DNA of 5,481 nt from Deltaproteobacteria bacterium UBA5756 (GTDB taxonomy: Bacteria > Desulfobacterota > Syntrophorhabdia > Syntrophorhabdales > Syntrophorhabdaceae). Shown piece by piece: positions 1 to 5,412 of this stretch. Numbering within the stretch: the stretch's first letter is position 1; each line of letters opens with the position of its first letter. A program made the translations under genes and the position numbers. Where the stretch lies: contig DIFE01000027.1 of the NCBI GenBank assembly GCA_002418985.1, positions 1 through 5,481 on the forward strand. Reading direction: 5' to 3'. The notes under the pieces are model-generated. The model had not been told where the DNA came from. It saw only the letters and a program-made list of their open reading frames with translations, and searched no databases.

Positions 1-67
1 CGGAGGGGATGTCATACACATCTTTAGCACCTGCCTTGTCAAGAAGTTTTTCCTTGCTCCGAAACAC
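1..67 (-). CDS. Possible 5' end of a divergent gene, cut by the window edge
   Basis: On the minus strand a frame is open from a GTG at 67 to the window edge. It gives about 22 residues reading roughly VFRSKEKLLDKAGAKDVYDI, which looks like real protein: balanced charged and hydrophobic residues and no low-complexity bias. A TGA lies in frame just upstream (76-74), so GTG 67 is the first usable start in this frame. There is no convincing Shine-Dalgarno site; the run GGGG just before the GTG is too close. The fragment is too short to assign to a family. If real, it is divergent from the gene at 206, and the region 68-205 is a shared promoter region. It could also be a chance open frame. Confidence 0.25.
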   Translation of the reverse strand, partial: MFRSKEKLLDKAGAKDVYDIPS

Positions 68-146
68 CCCGTTTCAAACCGAAAACCAGATGGTATGATG
101 CCTGACCGGCGTCGGCCAGAGCGGCGGTTGCAGGCACAGTATTCTC

Positions 147-177
147 TTTACTCTCTTGCGCATTGTTGTGATATAAA
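147..177 (+). promoter_or_regulatory. Extended -10 promoter for the Rossmann protein gene
   Basis: The -10 element TATAAA (172-177) is preceded by TG one base away (169-170), making an extended -10. A -35-like TTTACT (147-152, 4 of 6 matches to TTGACA) lies 19 bp upstream, longer than the ideal 17, which an extended -10 can tolerate. Transcription would start near 184, giving a leader of about 22 nt before the GTG at 206. The surrounding 141-190 is AT-rich compared with the GC-rich DNA on both sides. This is a sigma70-type prediction from sequence alone. Confidence 0.5.
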
Positions 178-205
178 TACAAAAACAAATCCCCGGGGGT
201 GACGT

Positions 206-1924
206 GTGGAGATCGAAGGTAAGAATGTCCTTGTGCTCGGGGCGTACGGCGAGGCGGGCATCGCCATCTGCAGGCAGATCCTGAGGTACCTGCCCGCTGA
301 GCTTGTTCTGGCATCCCTGACGGAACAGGAGGCACAGTGGGCGCTCAAGGAGCTTACACCCGAGACCCCATCTTACTGCAAGGTCATGGCCTCCTGGGGA
401 AACGTATTCGTCAGATGGTCCCTGAAGGATATGCGTATCGCCGATATCGTCGCATCCAAAGAGCACCTGAGGACAGTGGTCGACGACAATCTCAACGAGC
501 TCACCGGCGATATCCTCTCTGAATCAACCCTTTACAGGCTTATCACGGAACACCGGCCCGAGATTGTCATTGACTGCATCAATACCGCGACGGCACTGTC
601 ATATCAGAACATCTATCATGCATACGAGGCGAGGAACAGAGGCGGCACCGACCAGACCGACGCCGCGGCCGTCCTCTATCAGCTGCTTTCGGCGACAAGC
701 ATCCCACCACTTATACGGCATCTTCAGATACTCTACGAATCGATGAAAAAGGCCGGAACACGTTTATACCTGAAAATAGGAACAACGGGCACCGGCGGCA
801 TGGGGCTCAACATACCATTTACCCATGGCGAAGAAAACCCGTCGAGGCTGCTTATGGCAAAGGCGGCAACGGCCGGCGCCCACACGATGCTGCTGTACAC
901 CCTCAGCAAAACACCCGGCTGGCCGATCGTCAAGGAGATAAAGCCCGCCGCCATGATCGGATGGAAAGATATCGGCAAAGGGATCGTCAGGCGCGGCAAC
1001 AGGACCTATCCGCTCTACGATTGTCCCCTGGAGGAGGCCTACCGACTTACCGAAGGCTCGGCCTTCTCTTACGACCAGTCGGATACCGGTTGTTCCCTGG
1101 AAGGAAGGGAACTTGAAGGGGTGTACATAGACACCGGCGAAAATGGTGTCTTCTCCATCGATGAGTTCAAGGCCATCACATCCCTCGGTCTCATGGAGTT
1201 TGTCACTCCCGAGGACATTGCCCATCACACGATCATGAACATCATAGGCGTCAACTCCTCCAAGGACGTCATTGCAGCCATTGATAACGCGGTGATGGAG
1301 CCGACCTTCCGTGCCGGAATCCTGCGCAGGGACGCGATCGAAGAGGCCGTCCGCCTCGGCAGCGGCGGTCTTGCCTATGGGTTCCTGGGGCCGAAGATGT
1401 CCAAGCTTGTCACCGAATGCAAGCTCATCAAGCAAAGCTACGGCACGGTGGAGGACGCCCTGTCGGTTTCGCCGGAACGCCTCGCCTATTCCCTTGAAAA
1501 GCTCCTCGAGGTCGAGCCGGATTTGCGCAATGCCTGCATCTCCATCGGAATCCCCGTCCTGCTGCCCGACGGCCTGAGGCTTCTTTTCGCCCGGCGTGCC
1601 GTAAAAGAGAAGGGATGGGAAGAAAAACCATGGACGATCAGCCCCGAAAACATAGAAAAGTGGGCCGAGCGGGAATGGGTTGACTTAAGGCCCTCCAACA
1701 TGGCGCACTGGCAGGAACGGTTTCAGAAGGCAAGCGAAGACGCATGCCGCTATCCGGACAAGCACTGTTCCCGGTTCAACCGTGGTATGCTTTTCTGGAA
1801 GAAAACCGAGGAAGGCAAAACAATCATAGATGCCGGCGAGATAACCGCCTGGGTCTTCATCCACGAATTCGGAGGAGGAAGACCGCACGCTTACGCGGAA
1901 TCCAAGGAAACGGTGTATTTTTAG
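206..1924 (+). CDS. Rossmann-fold NAD(P)-binding protein, SDR-like oxidoreductase, substrate unknown
   Basis: The 572-residue protein opens with a beta strand and a dinucleotide-binding glycine motif, VLVLGAYGEAG (residues 8-18), the usual start of an NAD(P)-binding Rossmann domain. Further landmarks are VIDCINTATA (121-130), which fits the end of a later Rossmann strand, and a Gly/Thr-rich loop IGTTGTGGMG (191-200) followed by NIPFTHGEENPSR (202-214). The lysine at 190 next to a tyrosine at 188 is suggestive of SDR chemistry, but no clean YxxxK is seen. The C-terminal 250 residues are mixed helical and I do not recognise a domain. It is much longer than a classical SDR (about 250 residues), so it is an extended or fused form. 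The start is GTG 206: an in-frame TGA at 200-202 excludes anything upstream, and GGGGGTGA (195-202) gives a fair Shine-Dalgarno site with 6 nt spacing. It is probably cytoplasmic, as no signal peptide is present. The gene is confident; the biochemical role is open. Confidence 0.92.
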   Translation: MEIEGKNVLVLGAYGEAGIAICRQILRYLPAELVLASLTEQEAQWALKELTPETPSYCKVMASWGNVFVRWSLKDMRIADIVASKEHLRTVVDDNLNELTGDILSESTLYRLITEHRPEIVIDCINTATALSYQNIYHAYEARNRGGTDQTDAAAVLYQLLSATSIPPLIRHLQILYESMKKAGTRLYLKIGTTGTGGMGLNIPFTHGEENPSRLLMAKAATAGAHTMLLYTLSKTPGWPIVKEIKPAAMIGWKDIGKGIVRRGNRTYPLYDCPLEEAYRLTEGSAFSYDQSDTGCSLEGRELEGVYIDTGENGVFSIDEFKAITSLGLMEFVTPEDIAHHTIMNIIGVNSSKDVIAAIDNAVMEPTFRAGILRRDAIEEAVRLGSGGLAYGFLGPKMSKLVTECKLIKQSYGTVEDALSVSPERLAYSLEKLLEVEPDLRNACISIGIPVLLPDGLRLLFARRAVKEKGWEEKPWTISPENIEKWAEREWVDLRPSNMAHWQERFQKASEDACRYPDKHCSRFNRGMLFWKKTEEGKTIIDAGEITAWVFIHEFGGGRPHAYAESKETVYF

Positions 1925-1936
1925 AAGAGAGGTGAT

Positions 1937-1971
1937 AGGTTATGGGTAATTTACCCATAACCTGGTTTTTT
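1937..1971 (+). terminator. Strong hairpin plus T-run: terminator or translational control element
   Basis: Bases 1937-1949 and 1951-1963 are a perfect 13-bp inverted repeat with one base between. As RNA this gives a 12-bp stem with a 3-nt loop. Two bases later comes a run of six T (1966-1971). That matches an intrinsic terminator for the gene ending at 1924. However, it sits only 4 nt before the ATG of the MBL gene, and a second small hairpin (TGGTT/AACCA, 1963-1976, TTTT loop) runs into that ATG. The same DNA could therefore control MBL translation or act as a protein-binding palindrome. Confidence 0.5.
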
Positions 1972-1975
1972 AACC

Positions 1976-2677
1976 ATGAACCCTCAACGAATAAATGAAA
2001 TTCTTTGGCGCGTCGCGGGGGCGGACATGACGAGTCCGCGGGACAGTGCCGTTTACCTTCTCGATCTCGGCGAGCCGGTACTTATCGATTGCGGCTCGGG
2101 CTGGGGCTTCGACAGCATGGTCGATAACATTCAAAAAGCCGGCTTTGACCCCTACGACATCAAGACCCTCATCATGACCCATTGTCATGTGGACCACATC
2201 GGGGCGGCGCCGATGGTACGGTCGCGCTTCGGCACACGACTCATCATACATGAAAAGGACGCGGACATCGTCGAACGGGGAGACACCCGGCTCACCGCCG
2301 CATTCTGTTTCGAGGTCGATTTCAAACCCCTTCCCGTTGACAGAAGGCTTGCGGGCGACGCGGGAACCCTTCACTTCGCCTCCCATGACCTCGAGTGGAT
2401 CCACACCCCCGGCCACACCCCGGGATCGATATCCCTGTTCCTGGACGTGGAGGGTGAACGCATCCTCTTTGCCCAGGATATCGGTGCGCCCCTCCTTGAA
2501 GAATTCGACTGCGACCCTTCTGCCTGGCTTACATCAATCCAAAAACTCTTCGCCCTTAATGCCGACATCCTCTGTGATGGTCACAGCGGCGCCTACGGAC
2601 CGAAGGATGTCGTCAGACAATATCTTGAATACTGCCTCGCCTCCCAGCATCAACAGGGATACATCAAAACCCCGTAA
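1976..2677 (+). CDS. Metallo-beta-lactamase-fold hydrolase
   Basis: The 233-residue protein carries the full set of MBL-superfamily metal ligands: HCHVDH at 69-74 (the HxHxDH motif), His147 in HTPGHTPGS (143-151), Asp168 in FAQDIG, and His203 in CDGHSG. The N-terminal strands (AVYLLDLGEPVLIDCGSGW, 25-43) and length are typical of small stand-alone MBL hydrolases such as glyoxalase II-like thioesterases. It should bind two metal ions and hydrolyse a thioester, ester, lactone or similar bond; the substrate cannot be read from sequence. There is no signal peptide, so it is cytoplasmic. The ATG at 1976 has no Shine-Dalgarno next to it (the preceding bases are TTTTTTAACC). A good GAGGTGAT lies at 1929-1936 but is separated by the hairpin at 1937-1963. 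An internal ATG at 2027 is possible but would remove the first conserved strand. It lies 51 nt after the Rossmann gene on the same strand and may be cotranscribed if the hairpin does not fully terminate. Confidence 0.95.
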   Translation: MNPQRINEILWRVAGADMTSPRDSAVYLLDLGEPVLIDCGSGWGFDSMVDNIQKAGFDPYDIKTLIMTHCHVDHIGAAPMVRSRFGTRLIIHEKDADIVERGDTRLTAAFCFEVDFKPLPVDRRLAGDAGTLHFASHDLEWIHTPGHTPGSISLFLDVEGERILFAQDIGAPLLEEFDCDPSAWLTSIQKLFALNADILCDGHSGAYGPKDVVRQYLEYCLASQHQQGYIKTP

Positions 2678-2687
2678 CCGCACTCTC

Positions 2688-2713
2688 CGCTGTCATCACA
2701 AACGATGACAGCG
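2688..2713 (+). terminator. Stem-loop after the MBL gene, possible terminator without T-run
   Basis: A perfect 10-bp stem (CGCTGTCATC at 2688-2697, its complement at 2704-2713) with a 6-nt loop begins 10 nt past the MBL stop codon. No T-run follows, so it is not a classic intrinsic terminator; it may stabilise the 3' end or assist termination. The octamer CGCACTCT occurs on both sides of the hairpin (2680-2687 and 2712-2719). Confidence 0.4.
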
Positions 2714-2894
2714 CACTCTTCAAAACGACTATCTGATAATTGTTCTTTCTGCGACAGACAGGAAAGGCTCCATTGCTTATCCTATCTTTAGTGAATATCA
2801 AAAAATAACGGATATCCATGGAGGTGCTAGTATCGGTTCAAGATGTAAGGGAAAATAAGCAGCTGCAAAATCTTTTATAAAAGGAGAGACAATT

Positions 2895-3335
2895 ATGAAA
2901 AGGGCATTTGTGTTGACAATGATGGTAGCAATCGCAACAGTTTTCTTCCTTCTCCCGGGCACGGGGATCGTCGGAGCCCAGACAGGCAGTGGAGGAGCCT
3001 CGGATCAGCCGCCGGCCCCGAGTGCATGGGCCGTGCAGGCGCAGCAGGCGGACGTAATGATATCCGAGGCGCAGAAGACTATCCAGCGGTGCAACGAGGA
3101 GATCGCGCAGGCGGAAGCAATGAAAAAGAGGGCCCAGGAAGGCCGGGCAAGGGCCCAGGCTCTTGGCGGCACAAAGAATGATCAACCGGAATATCCCTGG
3201 CTTTCCATGGAAAAAGCTGCCGATAAGATGATTGCAGACGCCCGTCAGGCCATTGAACGGTGTGAATTGCAGATAAAGACGGGTAAAGCGTTGAAAGTAG
3301 AGGCGGAGAACGAACTCAAGAAATTGGGGCAGTGA
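2895..3335 (+). CDS. Exported small helical protein with two 57-residue repeats, one Cys each
   Basis: The 146-residue protein starts with a clear Sec signal peptide: KR at 2-3, a hydrophobic core 4-20, and a likely cleavage site VGA|QT after residue 28. The mature part is Ala/Gln/Glu/Lys-rich and strongly helical. Residues 45-81 and 102-138 align without gaps at an offset of 57: W, then AD.MI..A...I.RC...I....A.K..A in both. The conserved positions include W45/W102, D53/D110, R65/R122 and C66/C123; these two are the only cysteines. A Gly/Pro-containing linker (91-101) separates the helices, suggesting a helical hairpin in which the cysteines could pair with each other or with a partner. I do not recognise the family. 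AGGAG (2882-2886) lies 8 nt before the ATG, a strong start. The 217-nt gap upstream suggests its own promoter; only a weak candidate (TTGCTT at 2773, TATCAA at 2796, 17 bp apart) is visible. The next genes on this strand are exported thiol-redox proteins. Confidence 0.9.
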   Translation: MKRAFVLTMMVAIATVFFLLPGTGIVGAQTGSGGASDQPPAPSAWAVQAQQADVMISEAQKTIQRCNEEIAQAEAMKKRAQEGRARAQALGGTKNDQPEYPWLSMEKAADKMIADARQAIERCELQIKTGKALKVEAENELKKLGQ

Positions 3336-3347
3336 AAAAAACGGGGA

Positions 3348-3385
3348 GGCCTTGAACCTCGAAGGCCGCTGTCGGAATCGCGACA
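3348..3385 (+). other. Two small adjacent stem-loops downstream of the repeat-protein gene
   Basis: GGCCTT (3348-3353) pairs with AAGGCC (3362-3367) across an 8-nt loop, and TGTCG (3370-3374) pairs with CGACA (3381-3385) across 6 nt. They begin 12 nt after the stop codon. No T-run follows, so termination is uncertain. The 3336-3531 gap otherwise contains only the larger inverted repeat at 3421-3479. Confidence 0.3.
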
Positions 3386-3420
3386 CCCCTATCCCACACC
3401 CCGAACAGATTCTTAAAAGG

Positions 3421-3479
3421 TGAATACAGGGAGGCTTTCCGTACTCCGCGAGTTCAAGGAACGGCCCTCCCTGTATTCA
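3421..3479 (+). repeat. 14-bp perfect inverted repeat forming a long stem-loop
   Basis: TGAATACAGGGAGG (3421-3434) is exactly complementary to 3466-3479, with 31 nt between. Within the loop, CCGT (3439-3442) can pair with ACGG (3461-3464), which extends the structure with a small asymmetric bulge. It lies between the repeat-protein gene and the TlpA-like gene and ends 52 nt before the latter's ATG. No T-run follows the right arm, so it is not a standard intrinsic terminator. It could be a rho-associated 3' end, an mRNA stability or processing structure that sets different levels for the genes on either side, or an operator. Confidence 0.6.
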
Positions 3480-3531
3480 TGACATTTCGTCGGAAACATC
3501 GTCCGCCCTGTGTCGTGTATTGGAGGAGAAT

Positions 3532-4143
3532 ATGAATAACGACAAGAGAAGGGGGCTAACGCTGCTGATCGTGGCAGCGGCCCTGTTTACGTTCGCCTGG
3601 GTATCGGCGGGAGGAGCGCCCGTCTTTGCTCAGACAGGTCAGAAACTGTATTCGGACACGAAGAAGGGCCTCCCCGCGTTCGATCTCCCCATACCCCAGG
3701 ACCAAACCGAGAAGGATTACCTTGGCCTTTCGGGAAAGGGGACCTTCAAAGTCGGGCAGATTAAAGCCCAGGTTGTGATCATCGAGGTTTTCAGCTTCTA
3801 TTGCCCCATTTGCCAGGTTCAGGCCCCCCTTGTGGCTGAGGTTTACCAAAAAATACAGGGGCGTCCGGACCTGAAGGAAAAGATAAAGATGATCGGCATA
3901 GCAGCCACGAACAGCGCCTTCGAGGCTCAATCTTTCAAAGAGACTCATCATGTGCCCTTCCCTGTCTTTCCCGACGAGGAAGGGGACGCCGCCATTGCGC
4001 TTGGCGTCAAATATACGCCTACCTTTATCGGGGTCAGAGTGGACGGCACGGGATCTCAGGAACAGTTTTACTGGCTGCCGGGCGCCTTCAAGGACTCCGC
4101 AAGGTTCCTCGAGGAAATATTGAAAACATCAGGATTGGAGTAG
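3532..4143 (+). CDS. Exported TlpA-like thioredoxin-fold protein (CPIC active site)
   Basis: The 203-residue protein has a signal peptide (KRR at 5-7, hydrophobic 9-24, likely cleavage VFA|QT after residue 33). A thioredoxin fold follows: strand VVIIEVFSFY (81-90), active site CPIC (91-94), helix, strand KMIGIAA (119-125), and the cis-proline loop YTPTFI (161-166, Pro163). This is the TlpA/ResA/redoxin type of thiol-disulfide oxidoreductase acting outside the cytoplasmic membrane. The residue before the first cysteine is Tyr (FYCPIC) instead of the usual Trp of WCxxC. There are no other cysteines. I chose ATG 3532, because GGAGG at 3522-3526 lies 5 nt upstream; a TTG at 3520 would put the ribosome site inside the gene. 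The next gene starts 10 nt after its stop and its ribosome site overlaps the stop codon, so the two are an operon. No DsbD/CcdA-type reductant partner is visible in the window. Confidence 0.93.
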   Translation: MNNDKRRGLTLLIVAAALFTFAWVSAGGAPVFAQTGQKLYSDTKKGLPAFDLPIPQDQTEKDYLGLSGKGTFKVGQIKAQVVIIEVFSFYCPICQVQAPLVAEVYQKIQGRPDLKEKIKMIGIAATNSAFEAQSFKETHHVPFPVFPDEEGDAAIALGVKYTPTFIGVRVDGTGSQEQFYWLPGAFKDSARFLEEILKTSGLE

Positions 4144-4153
4144 GAGAAAAGGA

Positions 4154-4774
4154 ATGGGGCGGAAGGGAAGACTCCGGAAGTCTATCACCTGCGCGGTCAT
4201 TGTCGTTATTGTGCTCTCAAGCGGGCTAGCTTACGGACAATCCGCAATCCTCAGAGACAACATCTATCCCGTCGGCAAACTCGCGCCAAGGGACTCCAGC
4301 CCGATATTGAAAGTGGGAGATACCGCTCCTGACTTCACGCTGTCCTCCATCGAAGGGGGCAAGGTTTCGCTTCACGGCTACCGCGACAGGAAGAATGTCG
4401 TCATCTCCTTCGTACCCGCGGCCTGGACACCGGTCTGTTCCGATCAGTGGCCCGGGTACAACGTGTCGAAAAAACTCTTTGAGAAACACGACGCCATACT
4501 TCTCGGTATCACCGTGGATAATATTCCCACCCTCTATGCCTGGACCCGGCAAATGTCCCCGGACAAGCTGTGGTTCCCCGTATTGAGCGATTTCTACCCC
4601 CACGGCGCCGTCGCCTCGAAATACGGAGTGCTCCGATCAAGCGGGGAATCGGAAAGGGCCCTCTTCGTGATCGATAAGAAAGGCACCATCAGGTACATAG
4701 ACGTACACGACATAAACAAACGTCCCCGCCTTGAAGATCTGGCCGGGGCGCTTGAACTGCTGGATAAACAGTAG
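4154..4774 (+). CDS. Exported peroxiredoxin of the AhpC/TSA family, 1-Cys type
   Basis: The 206-residue protein begins with a basic N-terminus (RKGRLRK, 3-9) and a hydrophobic segment (11-25); cleavage is likely near AYG|QS (after residue 28), or the segment may stay as an anchor. The catalytic domain follows: GDTAPDFTL (55-63), then PAAWTPVC (88-95) matching the peroxiredoxin PxxxT/SxxC motif with peroxidatic Cys95, and Arg168 in ERALFVIDKKG (167-177), the usual third catalytic residue. The only other cysteine (13) lies in the signal segment, so the mature enzyme has no resolving cysteine and needs an outside thiol. It should reduce peroxides in the periplasm. The ATG at 4154 is preceded by GGAG (4143-4146), which overlaps the stop codon of the TlpA-like gene and indicates translational coupling. 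The CPIC protein encoded just upstream is the obvious candidate reductant, though this is inferred from gene order. Confidence 0.94.
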   Translation: MGRKGRLRKSITCAVIVVIVLSSGLAYGQSAILRDNIYPVGKLAPRDSSPILKVGDTAPDFTLSSIEGGKVSLHGYRDRKNVVISFVPAAWTPVCSDQWPGYNVSKKLFEKHDAILLGITVDNIPTLYAWTRQMSPDKLWFPVLSDFYPHGAVASKYGVLRSSGESERALFVIDKKGTIRYIDVHDINKRPRLEDLAGALELLDKQ

Positions 4775-4847
4775 GGTGTTCCGTGGAAAGAAATTTCTGC
4801 GCGAAAAGCTACGATCAGCATCGGGGATCAAGAATGGCGGCAAGGAG

Positions 4848-5168
4848 TTACTTTTGCAGTTTTGTCCCTATATCGTGCACTGCCTTTTTGTCCAGCAGTT
4901 GCATAAAGCCGGGATTCGCCATAAGAAAGTTAATGTCGCCATTACCCACCGCTTTCATGATATCAGGGTCCTGAAGAACCTTCTGCACATCAGGGTCATT
5001 CTGCATTGACAGGATCAGGTTCATTATCTCCTGGTTGCCCATCATCTGCTGTTGAAGCGCCTGGGTCTCCCCCTTGATGTCAGGCCCGGCCTGCTGAGTC
5101 CCTCCCGTCGTTACCACACCCATCAGGATCAAGAAAACAAACACGCAAACACCACCAGACAATCTCAT
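4848..5168 (-). CDS. Small exported or anchored protein with STI1-like nine-residue DP repeats
   Basis: The 106-residue protein has an N-terminal hydrophobic segment (7-19) after Arg2, a signal peptide or membrane anchor without a clear AxA site. The mature part is Gln/Met/Asp-rich. Residues 57-92 are four back-to-back nine-residue units: NDPDVQKVL, QDPDIMKAV, GNGDINFLM, ANPGFMQLL; a fifth related unit, GNQEIMNLI, lies at 44-52. This pattern resembles the STI1 (Hop/ubiquilin chaperonin-binding) motif, where DP- or NP-containing amphipathic helices form a hydrophobic groove; the match is by eye. The start at 5168 is supported by GGAGGT (5179-5174) 5 nt upstream. A longer in-frame ATG at 5246 adds 26 residues but has no ribosome site and would run across the promoter and into the repeat. 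It converges on the peroxiredoxin gene, with a 73-nt gap and no clear terminator between them. No chaperone or redox motif is present. Confidence 0.82.
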   Translation of the reverse strand: MRLSGGVCVFVFLILMGVVTTGGTQQAGPDIKGETQALQQQMMGNQEIMNLILSMQNDPDVQKVLQDPDIMKAVGNGDINFLMANPGFMQLLDKKAVHDIGTKLQK

Positions 5169-5186
5169 ACCCGACCTCCAGCCGCA

Positions 5187-5195
5187 ATTATACCA
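5187..5195 (-). promoter_or_regulatory. Extended -10 promoter for the STI1-like gene
   Basis: On the minus strand the sequence reads TGGTATAAT: a perfect TATAAT (5192-5187) with the extended -10 TG (5195-5194). No good -35 is seen 16-18 bp upstream. Transcription would begin near 5180, just at the Shine-Dalgarno GGAGGT, giving an unusually short leader of about 12 nt before the ATG at 5168. Confidence 0.5.
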
Positions 5196-5246
5196 CAGCA
5201 CGACAAAAACCGTGAGTTTCCCCTTAATAATTCTCCTGCACCCCAT

Positions 5247-5276
5247 CCGTCATTCCAGCGCAGGCTGGAATCCAGG
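5247..5276 (+). repeat. Left REP-like arm
   Basis: The core ATTCCAGC-GCAG-GCTGGAAT (5252-5271) is an 8-bp stem with a 4-nt loop, flanked by CCGTC and CCAGG. Short palindromes built on GTCATTCCAGC with a GGAATCCAGG end are dispersed in many copies in some proteobacterial-type genomes. The arm lies directly upstream of the promoter of the STI1-like gene. Confidence 0.7.
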
Positions 5277-5382
5277 AAAAACTTTGATACAACGTGAAGC
5301 TCACGTATGCGGGGCACCATACGGTGTTAAAGAGAACAGTTGGATGTCCCCTCTTGGATAGTTGTTCCATATCCGAATTTCT

Positions 5383-5412
5383 CCTGGATTCCAGCCTGCG
5401 CTGGAATGACGG
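5383..5412 (-). repeat. Right REP-like arm, inverted
   Basis: Exact reverse complement of the left arm, including its internal 8-bp stem and 4-nt loop (5388-5407). The head-to-head pair resembles a BIME arrangement of REP sequences. Confidence 0.7.

Noticed and set aside
2..202. Plus-strand frame open from the left edge to the TGA at 200-202, in the same frame as the 206 gene
   Set aside because: The translation is rich in Arg and Pro with no recognisable structure, it crosses the likely promoter, and a clear new start with a ribosome site follows the stop. Not a broken upstream part of the Rossmann protein.
764..1435. 223-codon open frame on the minus strand
   Set aside because: Lies entirely inside the Rossmann gene, whose frame has conserved motifs; it is a shadow produced by GC-rich codon bias.
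1942..1998. 18-codon frame with a fair ribosome site, overlapping the MBL start
   Set aside because: Not listed as a gene, because its first codons are simply the hairpin arms; kept only as part of the finding on this region.
2187..2708. 173-codon plus-strand frame overlapping the MBL gene
   Set aside because: Ser/Pro/Arg-rich shadow of the MBL frame, which carries all metal-binding motifs.
2765..2840. Possible sigma54 (-24/-12) promoter before the repeat-protein gene
   Set aside because: GG and GC pairs do not occur at the required 10-bp separation.
2818..2880. 20-codon frame (starts MEVLVSVQDV) ending 14 nt before the repeat-protein ATG
   Set aside because: No ribosome site before its ATG and too short to judge; could only be a leader peptide if conservation supported it.
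2838..3386. 182-codon minus-strand frame opposite the repeat protein
   Set aside because: The plus-strand gene has a strong ribosome site, signal peptide and internal repeat; the minus frame has none of these.
3520..3531. TTG start at 3520 giving a TlpA-like protein four residues longer
   Set aside because: The GGAGG lies inside those codons and is ideally placed for the ATG at 3532.
4775..4847. Terminator between the convergent genes
   Set aside because: Only a 10-bp palindrome AGAAATTTCT (4789-4798) without loop or T-run is present; no usable hairpin terminator is seen in either direction.
5169..5246. Upstream in-frame ATG (5246) for the STI1-like gene
   Set aside because: No ribosome site, would cover the TATAAT and abuts the REP arm; the ATG at 5168 has GGAGGT at ideal spacing and begins a proper signal segment.
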